The translations under genes and the position numbers were made by a program. Below the pieces are notes generated by a model, which saw nothing but the letters and a program-made list of their open reading frames with translations, was not told the DNA's origin and searched no databases. Shown in pieces: positions 33,831 through 44,398 of a stretch of 64,000 nucleotides of DNA. Source of the DNA: Mixia osmundae IAM 14324 (lineage: Eukaryota; Basidiomycota; Mixiomycetes; Mixiales; Mixiaceae); the NCBI RefSeq assembly GCF_000708205.1, contig NW_014575557.1, forward strand, positions 558,143 through 622,142, read 5' to 3'. The stretch's first letter is position 1. Each line of letters begins with the position of its first letter.

Positions 33831-36800
33831 ATGAATCCTTACTACTCGAGCATACCTGCCTCGGACGTATATGGTCTGCCTGCGCAAGGCATCTCCAGTC
33901 ACGCAAGCTACGCTCAAGTCCCATACGCCACGAATGCTCAATTCGGCCGAGATGCGATGGGCAGCGGCTCAGACGATGGCGAGAGCGATCAGGATAGAGA
34001 GCCAGGCTCGCGCAAAGCTGATCAAAAGGTCAAAAGACGAAGCAGCAAAGCTTGCGATGGCTGCCGTCGCCAAAAGTGTAAATGTCAGCGGCAAGATGGA
34101 CCTGATGGCAAGCCTCTGAGCAGATGCCAGAACTGCATCGCACTGAACACCGAATGCACCTACTTGGGGCCGACACGTAAGCGAGGACCACCGAGAGGCT
34201 ACATCAATCTGCTCGAATCGCGCTTGCATCGAATGGAAACTTTGCTTGGCCACCTTGTCTCAAGTCCCGACCCGCGAGCTCAGCTTCTGCTGACAGAGTG
34301 AGTCCGATTATTGCACATCCTGAACGAACGATTGATGCAGCCGAGCAGATTGCTCGGCGATGATGAAGCGCGCGACTTACTCAAGCAAGATCTCGAGGCT
34401 ACCACGCAGCTAGGATCTGATGGGAAGCCGCGCAAGATCTGGAATATACCCCAAGCCGAGCTCAACCCGCCCTACTCGCTTCCAGCTCAACAGAGGCTGC
34501 AGAGAGCCGAGTTTAGTTCACAAATTGCGCTGAGCCAAGGGGCAGACGCGCCTATGCTTGGCCAAGATCACGGCGACTTGTCAGACATCGAAGACGAGGA
34601 CACGTTCAAAAGGAAGCTTCACGAGGAACTCAAGCTTCCCGCGCACGGATCGGCTGGTAGCAGAAAGCACTCTATTCACTCACCGGCTGGCTCGACGCCG
34701 AAGAGTGGCAACGAGCGACCCTCAGATGCCGCGCGCTCATCGCCCAAAGGCAGGATATTACATACCGGCACGGCGACTTATGATGCTGCTGCTGGCAGCG
34801 AGGTTCGTCCAGACGAAATGTCAGAGCTGGCAGATGTCATCGGACAGCTATCTGTCAACGAGCATCAAGAGATCAGATACCATGGTCGTTCGAGCGGCCT
34901 GTACATGCTGTCAAAGAGTAGCATTTTCAAAGACTTTACCTGGCAGTTCCCCAGGATGGGCAGCTGGCCGCCGCCTCTTGTGCCTCAAACATACGCTCAA
35001 GACTACGGCGATAGAATCACAGAATGCCAGCAAGCGCTACCGAGTGAAGCCGATCAGAGGACATTACTACAGCTCTACTGGACATATGTACATCCTTACA
35101 TGCCCATACTCCATCGGAACGATTTCCAGCGTCAATTTGACAACACGATGCAAGATCATCGCAACGGCGCGATTGTGCCTCTTTCAGCTGGTCCGGATCG
35201 AGTACCAACATTGCTTTTGGTGGCAATCTACGCGGTAACCTATCGTTACTGGAATGCAGCCAAAGAGCCAAGGAGCCAGCAGACTTACTGGACGAGTGGC
35301 GATGACTGGATGCTGTACGCAAAGTCGCTCCTCGTTGCCGATGCTGCTGCAACACGAATGACGACTGTCCAAGCATTACTTCTCATCTCGCTCCGCGAGG
35401 CCGGCTGCAGTCGTCTGTCCCAGAGCTGGCTCTATGTCGGAATGGCGACTCGAATTGCACAGGATCTCGGCCTGTTTCGTGACGTCGAGAGGTGGTTCAT
35501 GCCGGTTTCTAAATTCTCACATATCGACAAGCTCGTCCGGAAACGAGTCTGGTATGGATGCATACTGATGGACAAGTATGTCTCCGCCTTTATCGGCCGA
35601 CCTGTGCGTATCATTCGGGTCAAGAACATCGATTTGCTGATATATAGCTACCAGATGATGATCTTCGAGCGAGATTTTGATACCGCCTTACCGAGCACAG
35701 AGGTTAACGAGGAAGAACATTGTCCCTGGCAGCCAATACGACCCGATGGCACCTTGTTGAGCGAGGCCCCAACGATGCCGCTGATGGACGCAATGCCAGC
35801 GCAAAACATGATTGCCGATGTCTCAAGTCAACCGAGCGTCTCGCACGCACTGACATGCTTCAATGAATCGGCGTCGCTTGCTGTCATCCTGTCCCGCATC
35901 ATCGGCAATGTGTATGCCATCCGGATACGGGTCATCGGTCAAAGTAGCGAAACGCTCCTGTCCATGCTGGACTCAAGTCTTGCAAAGTGGTACACAAGGC
36001 TTCCCACCCATCTTCGCTACAATGTCGAAAGTACAGCAGTACCGGTTCCCCACATCATGACGCTCCATTGCAGCTTCTACTGCGCGCTCATCCTGCTCCA
36101 CCGACCCTTTGTACCTGGTCCTAATGCGGCGCAGCCGCCTGCCTCGGTACCCAGCCACACGATTAGTACAACGGCGGCTAACAGCATCAGCGCAATCGTC
36201 ATGTCGTACTTGAAGCATTACGGCATGCGGCAAGCTTCGCCCTTTATAATATATCCGATTTTCCAAGCTGCCATCGTTCACGTCAGCAACGCCTCGCTCG
36301 CTGGACACCGTGGCCATGTTGCCAAAGTCAGTCTTGCTCGTTGCATGAAAGCAATGGCAGGTATGGCGATCACCTGGGCAGCGTCACAGCGTCATCTGCA
36401 GCTACTCGACGGCCTCGTTGATCTACGCGGCATCGATCCCGAAGAAGCTGTACCACTTCGGGCCACGCTAGATACGTCAGCCACACCAGCACGCAAGCGT
36501 ACTGCGGATGATTTAGCCACCTCCGATCTCGAGCAATTTGCATCCACGTCGTCGCGCTCGACTGAGAACCTAGCTCGTCGCAAATCAAAGGGCTCGCGAA
36601 GTGCAGCTCGTCCAACGTCCGGCTCAAGCGATACTATGCAGCACGCCCAAGCGGATGCTGTGGCACAAGCGAAACAGCAAAGTATCTTATACAATTCTCA
36701 GCGCCACCCCCAGTATTCGCAGGTGCTCGCGCAATCGCCACTAGCTGCACCGAGCCAAATTATGCCAAGTCAGACACCGTCATCAGGTTCTAATCCTGTC

Positions 36801-37118
36801 ATGTCAGATCAGCAGCAATCGGATCTGCTCACTTCGTTCTATGCAGACGATCCGTCCGTCGCATTTAATTACATGCAAAAGCCGTCATCAGTCCCTTCTT
36901 ACAATAACATGCCACCATCAAGCACGCCTACGCATGGTCTGTATCCACAGAAAAGCATCTATGGCCAAATACCGATGCATTCACCACTGCCAGCGAATGA
37001 TTATTCTGGCTACGCACGCTCGTACAGCAACGATCTTAGCGGGCTAGAGATGCCACCCCTTTCGACAGAAGAATGGGCAGCTTACCTCCCGCGCGCATAC
37101 GGTGCTAGTCAGCAGTGA
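33831..37118 (+). CDS. Zn2Cys6 transcription factor with fungal-specific regulatory domain
   Basis: DNA-binding transcriptional regulator. The binuclear zinc cluster is CDGCRRQKCKCQ...CQNCIALNTECTY (about residues 79-112), with the basic linker RKRGPPRGYINLLESRLHRM and a dimerisation helix after it. The middle homology region includes LLQLYWTYVHPYMPILHRND and SRLSQSWLYVGMATRIAQDL. The C-terminal ~250 residues are Ser/Gln/Pro-rich, likely activation sequence. Exon 1 is 33831-34297 and intron 34298-34348. A second, in-frame stopless intron (35604-35654, 51 nt, donor GTGCGT, branch GCTGAT) is inferred because removing it restores the family motif GRP..I.ERDFDTALPS. That gives exons 34349-35603 and 35655-37118 and about 1,061 residues. 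The target genes are unknown. Confidence 0.87.
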
Positions 37119-37145
37119 TGTATGAAATGTAGCTATGTCCTTTTG

Positions 37146-37185
37146 CCACGAACACGTCGTCCGTGTCCATTTTTTGCCGACGTGG
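37146..37185 (+). promoter_or_regulatory. Possible unfolded-protein-response elements upstream of BiP
   Basis: CCACG (about 37146) and GACGTGG (about 37179-37185) lie 70-110 nt before the BiP ATG. They resemble the CCACG half of ERSE and the TGACGTGG-type UPRE-2 bound by Hac1/Xbp1-like factors. The whole spacer after the upstream gene's stop is only 139 bp, so this is where induction signals would have to be. Confidence 0.35.
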
Positions 37186-37257
37186 AGCTTTTTCGCGACA
37201 TCGCGACGGTGTGCGCGCTTTTTCTTCCGCCTCACATCAACTGCTCACACAGTCAAG

Positions 37258-39734
37258 ATGACGCGAGTCACAGTCAGGCCGCCACAGTGCAGGAGCACGA
37301 GTCGTACAAGCTCGCGATGGGTCAGCAAGCTGGCCTCGCTCGCAGCTGCGGCGACAACGGTTGCCATCGCACTCTTGGTCATCTCAGCGCCTAGCGGCGT
37401 AGCTGCAGAGGCGAAAGAAGACGTAAGTACTTCTTGACCATCTCCTCCGCTTTAGCGCAGCTCCAGCGATGCTCTCATACTGCTCCAGCCTGGCTCTCGC
37501 CCGCGCAAGCACGGTGACGACCTGACAACAGACTCGCCACGTCACACCCCTTTGTGAGCTCACAGAGCAGCGCTAACACCATGTCTTGGTCCCACAGATA
37601 GGCACAGTCATCGGTATCGATCTCGGAACGACCTATTCATGCGTTGGGTGAGCCTCGTGGCCTATACTGCCGTTGAGATGGACTGACGTGGTCGCGTGCG
37701 CCACAAGTGTTCAAAAGCAAGGCCGTGTAGAGATTCTTACCAAGTGAGCCTCCTTCGTCTGTACAAGGCGTGCACTAGGGCTATGCGCTATCTGCAATTG
37801 CCTCGGTCACGCCTTGATCCGACGCTGCTGCGAGAGTGTTAGCTGACTGCCTGGCGACGCGCAGTGATCAAGGCAATCGTATTACGCCCTCGTATGTCGG
37901 GTTCGCAGCAGACTCTGGCGAGCGAATGGTCGGCGACGGAGCAAAGAACCAGGCAGCACAGAACCCGTACAACACCATCTTCGACGCGAAGCGACTGATC
38001 GGCCGCGCTTTCAACGACAAGGACGTTCAAAAGGACATGAAGCACTACCCTTTCAAGGTTGTTGACAAGGCCGGAAAGCCCAACATTCAAGTCAAGGTCG
38101 CCGGCGAGACACGTACCTTCACACCTGAAGAGATCTCAGCCATGATCCTTGGCAAGATGAAAGAGACGGCAGAAGCCTATCTCGGTCATAAAGTCACTCA
38201 TGCCGTCGTCACCGTCCCGGCTTACTTCAATGACGCACAAAGACAAGCTACTAAGGACGCCGGCGTCATTGCCGGCCTCAATGTCATGCGTATTGTCAAC
38301 GAACCCACCGCAGCAGCAATTGCCTACGGTCTTGACAAGACGGGTGGCGAACGTCAGATCATCGTCTACGATCTCGGTGGTGGTACTTTCGATGTCTCCC
38401 TCCTTTCGATCGATGATGGCGTCTTTGAGGTTCTGGCGACGGCAGGTGACACCCATCTCGGTGGTGAAGACTTTGACAACCGAGTCATCGACTACTTTGT
38501 GAAGCAATGGGCTCGCAAGCACAACGGTGCAGATATCACCAAGAACCAGCGCACGATCGGCAAGCTAAAACGTGAAGTCGAAAAGGCAAAGCGTACCCTC
38601 TCGTCTCAGATGTCGACTCGTCTCGAAATCGAGTCTTTCTTCGAAGGCGAAGACCTTTCAGAGACGCTCACCCGTGCCAAGTTCGAGGAGCTCAACATTG
38701 ACCTCTTCAGAAAGACAATGAAGCCGGTCGAGCAAGTCCTCAAGGATGCCAATGTCAAGAAGGAAGATGTCGACGATGTCGTTCTTGTCGGCGGCTCTAC
38801 GCGTATTCCAAAGGTCCAGCAGCTCCTCAAGGAGTACTTCGATGGCAAGGAGCCTTCCAAGGGCATCAACCCCGATGAGGCTGTCGCTTATGGTGCCGCC
38901 GTTCAAGGTGGTATTCTCTCGGGCGAAGAAGGTCTCAGCGACATGGTCCTCATCGATGTCTGCCCGCTCACGCTCGGAATCGAGACCACTGGTGGTGTCA
39001 TGACTAAGCTCATCGGCCGCAACACCGTCGTCCCGACCAAGAAGTCTCAGATCTTCTCTACCGCAGCTGACAACCAGCCAGTCGTTTTGATTCAAGTCTT
39101 CGAAGGCGAGCGATCAATGACCAGAGACAACCATCAGCTTGGCAAGTTCGAGCTTACCGGGTAGGTTTGCGTTCGGTTTTTTTCGTGGCGAGTTCTGACG
39201 CAGAGCTACAGAATCCCGCCTTCGCCTCGTGGCGTTCCTCAAATTGAGGTCAGCTTCGAGATTGACGCCAATGGTATCATGAAGGTTGCTGCTGCCGATA
39301 AGGGCACTGGCAAGTCGGAGACCATCACGATCACCAACGACAAGGGCAGACTGTCTCAAGAAGACATTGACCGCATGGTCAAGGAGGCAGAAGAATATGC
39401 CGACCAGGACGAGGCTGCGCGAAAGAAGGTCGAAGCTCGCAACCAATTGGAGGCCTTCATCTTTGGTCTCAAGTCTCAGTTGGCTGATCAGGAAGGACTC
39501 GGCGGCAAGATCGACGGTGATGACCGCAAGACGATCGAAGCAGAACTCAAGACCCGTCAAGAATGGCTCGATGAGAATGGCGCGACAGCGACTGCCGAAG
39601 ACTTTGATGAGCAGAGAGAAGCTGCTTCGAGCGCGATCAGCCCCATCACATCCAAGCTTTACGCTGGTCAAGGTGGTCCTGGTGGCCCGGGCGGCGAATC
39701 TGACGAACCTTTGCATGATCGCGACGAGCTGTAA
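37258..39734 (+). CDS. KAR2: ER Hsp70 chaperone BiP/Kar2
   Basis: Lumenal chaperone for protein translocation, folding and ERAD. Exons 37258-37422, 37598-37647, 37708-37743, 37865-39160 and 39212-39734 give 689 residues. A long signal region (hydrophobic [20 protein letters not shown]) precedes the ATPase domain: [57 protein letters not shown] and [20 protein letters not shown]. The interdomain linker [18 protein letters not shown] and the substrate domain follow. The protein ends HDRDEL, so its ER-retrieval signal is RDEL rather than HDEL. The first introns are long for this window (175, 60 and 121 nt) and the small 5' exons are 50 and 36 nt. Confidence 0.96.
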
Positions 39735-39989
39735 GCTTGCGCTGTTAGATTTTCCAAATACAAAACTGCTTTACCTGTTCAATCAGCTGCGGATAGTATG
39801 GAACGCTGAGTGGTTACGGTGAGACTAGCACTGAGTGACGATATGGTAGGCCGAGTGGGCGAAGGTACATAATCACTACAACATGCTTTGCACACAGATG
39901 CGAGCAGTCGACAAGGCTCATCTTGTCTGTCTGTCTAGCAGATCTTTGGCTCTGCGACAGAGTCAGCGCAAGTCCTACATAGGTCGCGA

Positions 39990-40387
39990 TCACGCGTACT
40001 CGTTGATCTTGCTCGCCAAGAACGGACTGCCGCCTCGATCCGGATGATTGGCAAGCATGATCTTACGATGCTGCTCTTTCAACTTCTTGCTGGTCAAGTG
40101 TGACTCCCTGCAAGTCATAGGTCAGCAAATGCCGTCCGGTGATGACGAGGCGCATGCTTCAAGCCGAGTATATTGATGGCTTCCTTCCTATCCATCTTTA
40201 TCTGGAATCCTCCCTTGATCCATGGTCCGGCGAGCTCGTCTTGTACAGCGGAAGCGCCATGAGTGCCTGCTATCCTTTGCAGCAGAGGCGATAATTGTGT
40301 TCCACTTCTTGCTGCCGATCGCAAGCCTTGTCGTGCCGCCAAGCCAGCCGCAACGACGCCGACTCCGAATATGAGAGGTGTGACCAT
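39990..40387 (-). CDS. PAM18: Mitochondrial import motor J-protein Pam18/Tim14
   Basis: Inner-membrane J-protein that stimulates mtHsp70 in the TIM23 import motor. Exons 40387-40158 and 40107-39990 give 115 residues, the normal size. A hydrophobic segment ([20 protein letters not shown]) is the membrane anchor, and the matrix J domain has [19 protein letters not shown] then [20 protein letters not shown] with the HPD motif and [15 protein letters not shown]. The 50-nt intron must start at a GC donor (AA|GCATGC, branch GCTGACC): the only nearby GT gives a stop immediately after the junction, while the GC donor gives GLKESHLT as the family requires. Confidence 0.92.
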
Positions 40388-40713
40388 TTGAGCCGCTTGC
40401 AAGGCTGTTCTGATTTGTCAGAGAGAGTAGCGGACTAGCAGCTTGTGCCAACAGCCTGCGAACTTTTTTTTCCCTAATGACGATACCTTTGACGCGATGT
40501 CCGTGCCGAGCGCGTCCGAGATGTGCGCGCCAGCAGCGTGTCGATCGCCAGCTCGGTCTGTGACGAAAATCGATCATTTCGTTGCAGATCTCTCTGTCCT
40601 TGTCCGCAACTCGGTGATCACCAATTGAAGCGATAGCACCCTTGGCTGAGCACAGGTATGCAGTAGTTGGAGCATACACACTGGCCGATAATGAGACTCA
40701 TGTAGCAGTGACA
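40388..40713. other. Divergent region between PAM18 and the Mim1-type gene
   Basis: About 325 bp. An open frame continues upstream of the 40714 start to about 40642, and the sequence ...GAGCACAG at about 40649 looks like a 3' splice site. The Mim1-type gene may therefore have a short 5' exon here that I cannot define. Confidence 0.4.
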
Positions 40714-43700
40714 ATGAGCAAAACTCATTATGCCGATCTTTCAGCTGGACATGGCGTTGCAAATGGCAAACTACGCCCGAATGATGTCTTCGAGCCGGTC
40801 GGCAGAGAGGAGCTACCGCCTGTCTTTGTGCCAGGCCGCTCCAGCTCGTTAAGCGGATCGTCCGATGGACGCACCCGGCAGACCAGTCAATCGAGCTCAG
40901 CAGCAAGCTCAGTCTACGAAGGCATCAGCCGACGGACTTCGACAAGCAGCGCCAGCTCAATGCAATCACGCAATTCGAAAAGCTCAGGATCGCTACATAG
41001 GCTCAGCCGAAGGGGCAGCTCGAGCTCAAGCAGTCTCAATTCAAGTGCCAGCGTGTCCGATCCTGCGTTAAGCTCTCCGAGGAGCGTCAAACGGTCAAAG
41101 AGTGTCAGGCATGCAAGGAAGGTTGCCAAAGAGCTCGAAAGGCAGCATCGTGCTGGCTTCACCGGCTTGCCACCGACAACGAGCATGGACAGCATTGCGG
41201 CCTTGCTCATGTCACCAGACTCTGCCACAGAGTCGCCAGACATTGCGCGACCGGCTACCATCACGCGCACGGAGTCAGACTCGACGATCGTACCTCGCAT
41301 GACGAGCAGAGAAGCATCACCGGCGCTGCCTGAGACTGTCAACCCGGCAGCGGACGTCTTTGATGATGTCAGCTTGCCTGACGAGCCCGAGCGTGCGCCT
41401 TCACGCGGAAGCCTTGACTCGTCTGCATCGGTCCTGACAGGCAGTCTTGTAAACGAACAGTTGGCTGACACGCCTGTGCCTGTGGCTGAAAACGAAAGTG
41501 CGGTCGTATTGTCCGGTCAGCTATTGCCATCGCCCGTCAAGGTTGCGCTACCTGTGCTAGCTGTCGATGCGCCCATGTCTGAGGACATGTCGCCAAAAGA
41601 TGTTGCAGAATCAATGGAGCACGGTAGTACTAACGGCATGCTCACGCCGAGCATCGATATCGTGCCGGCGAGATCGATTTCGCCTGATCAGAGCTACTTT
41701 GACGCTGTTCAGTCACCTCCACCCAGTCAGGCCGTCTCACCCTTCGAGGTCTTCTTCTCTCCACCTCTTGAGCAGCCTAGCTTTCCAAGTCAGACCAGCC
41801 CGACAGGCTCGGTCCGCGACGACGTCAAACCGCCCTCGCTGTCGCCAATGCCTTCGCCTAGGTTGCCAGGCGCCCTTGTCACATCTCCTGCTGTCGATGA
41901 GACCACCGAAGTATCGGTGCAGCCTGACGCGGCTGAAACTGCGCATGCAGCGGCGGCAGCGCCAGCAGCTGTGCCGCGAATGAACTACGCCGAGGTCTTT
42001 CGTCTCTGTCTAGAAGAGCATCCAAAGTCTGCTTCGATCCCTACCCGGCCTTTCGAACAACCTGAACGAGCCACGATGACTGCGGAAGACGCCCAGATTG
42101 ATCATCGTGCTCTTGCGTTCCGAACGATCGACTTTGACTCGCTCGCCCGTCCAGACATTGTTCTGCCTCCGACTGAAAATCTGCCTGCCGCTATGCCAAC
42201 ATCAAGTCCGCAGCACGTTGTCGGCGAGATCTGTAGCTATGAGTCGCTAGTATGTCCAATGATCCTGCCGCCACAGCAAGCTTGCGCTCAGCAGCCTCGA
42301 ATCGCATATACAATGCCCTCTTGCGTTGCCAATATTTGCAATTACGAGTCGCTTGCCTGCCCACCCATTCTTTCGCCGTTAGACGCTTGCGTCATACCCA
42401 ATAGTAAAGCCTCCGAAGGCAAGACTGCGGATCTGCCGACAGTCAAGACGTGCTCCTACGAATCCCTTGCCTGTCCGCCCATCCTTCCACCTCTCGAGTC
42501 TTGCGTGTCACCACCGAAAGTGGCAAAGGAGCTCGACTCGCGCATATTGGCTCTCAAGACGTGCACTTACGATTCCCTTGCGTGTCCCGCTATTTTGCCG
42601 CCAAAAGAGCCAGTCGTGAAGCCGGTCACACAATCGCAAGCCCCTCGCGTGCTCGCCATCAAGTCGTGTAGCTACGAGTCTTCAGCTGCGCCACCGATTT
42701 TGTCGCCATGCGAGCCTTGCAAGTCATCGTCCACTATTGCAGATCAGCCGCCGTGTGTCACGACGACGCCCGATTCGGCAGTCTCGCTCTCGCCAATTGC
42801 AGCCAAGGCAGATCTTCTCCCCACGAGCGAAGTCGGCTTGATAGATGAAGTGGCAATCATCACAGGCGGTATGCTCGGAGTCGAGCCAACGGTATTCCAG
42901 CATATTCCCGTTGACGAAGTTCAGGAGGTAGAACAGTCCCCACCGCAAGCCGAACAGACTGCTGCGGCGGTATCAGCGATGATGGCTGCACTTACCCCCC
43001 ATGTCGAGACAGCCACAGGTGACCCTTCCCTGCACGAGATCGCTGGACATCACAGTGACAAAGAGCTGATGACAGAGCCTCTGAGTCTGTCCGATAACAC
43101 TGCACGAGCGCTTGCCGATGGCCTTCACGTATCGCCAGAGTTCTTCCAGAACATGTCGAGCAAGCCAGTCGAGAGTGTCACATCGAGCGATGGCGATGAT
43201 GCGACGACATCGGCCTCATCCACTGATGGTTCAGTGAGTACTCTGACGGATCCGGTCGATATCGCCGAAAGCACAGAGAAGGATGATGCAGCAGCGAAGC
43301 CTGTCGACTCTATAGAGAACGCCCCAGTGCCGTCGCTATGCCGCACAGTCAACGCCAACAAGTTGGAAACCAACGGTGCCCTTGACGAGGCTGTCGCCAG
43401 GCATGAAGCATTCTCGGGGCAGTACGCTGCAAGTAGCGGCTTCCCCGCAAGTCCCGGAAACTCACTTTCGCGCGAGGTCGAGCAGTCAAATACGATCAGT
43501 AGCCCGTCTACGGCGCAAGATGGCATCGTGCATGCTGTGGAGAGCTCAGTACTGATCACTGAGGATCACCTTCAGCCCACTGAGCCCGACGAATCGATGG
43601 CACGTGCTGAAGTCGCCGAGACTGCGAACGCAAGGACAGCTGCATTGCAGTTTACCAAGGACTTGTCTTCGCTTCATCAGCCGGGCATCGAACAGCCAGC

Positions 43701-44257
43701 CTCAGCAAGTGCAGTAGACTCCTCGAATCCGTCCACAGGCCTGAGCAATGGGCATGCAATCATCCAAAATCTCGCCGGCTTAGACCAGCCTGGAATGGAA
43801 CTTCCATCTGAGGCGCGAGAAGCACAGAGTGGAGCTTTGGCGCGGCAGACAGGAGGAATGACTTCAGGAGGATCACAGCCACCTCGTGAGCCGCCGTCGT
43901 TGACGTTGTCGCTCTTCACTGGTCAGATCAAGCCTTGGCGAAGACAAATCCTCGCTTTGCTTGCGACGCTTGGTATCAATCTCGCTTTACCATTCATCAA
44001 TGGCATCATGGTCGGCAAGTCGTGTCCACTGAGTCGTGAATACGCTGACGTGAATTACAGGCTTTGGCGAGATCGTCGCGCGAGAGTACCTTGCGCCTTC
44101 GGTCTATTCCGCAATCACCGCCTGGCGATCAGGCACGACCTACGCATCAGCTAATCTTGGCATGCGCGCGGCTCATGGAGCTTCAGATACTGGCTACATC
44201 CATGGCAAGCCTGGCCATGCAGGATCGAAAACGGTGCTCGAAGAGGTAGTGACATGA
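40714..44257 (+). CDS. MIM1: Mim1 (mitochondrial outer-membrane import) domain at the end of a giant Ser/Pro-rich protein
   Basis: Mim1 inserts alpha-helical proteins into the mitochondrial outer membrane. Its signature is at the C-terminus: RRQILALLATLGINLALPFI then NGIMVGFGEIVAREYL, matching yeast Mim1 (INLLLPFLNGMMLGFGELFA). Exon 40714-44014, intron 44015-44060 (GC donor G|GCAAGT, branch GCTGACG) and exon 44061-44257 give about 1,165 residues; yeast Mim1 has 113. The ~1,050-residue N-terminal part is Ser/Pro/Glu-rich and disordered, with five repeats C-x-Y-[ED]-S-x-x-x-P-x-I-L at about residues 506-660. Splicing at the GT inside the donor would destroy the FGE motif. A separate internal promoter for a short Mim1, or a missing 5' exon, remains possible. 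Confidence 0.75.
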
Positions 44258-44398
44258 AAACAATTTGCGGTCTTTCTCCCTGTTGCCTGTCACGGAATGT
44301 TGTCACCATTGCGCAAGTGCAGAAGCTCATCTCATCTCAGCTCAGATCACGCGAGCGCGAGGTAGTGTCAAGTGCAGATCAGGATAGCAAGAGAGGCT

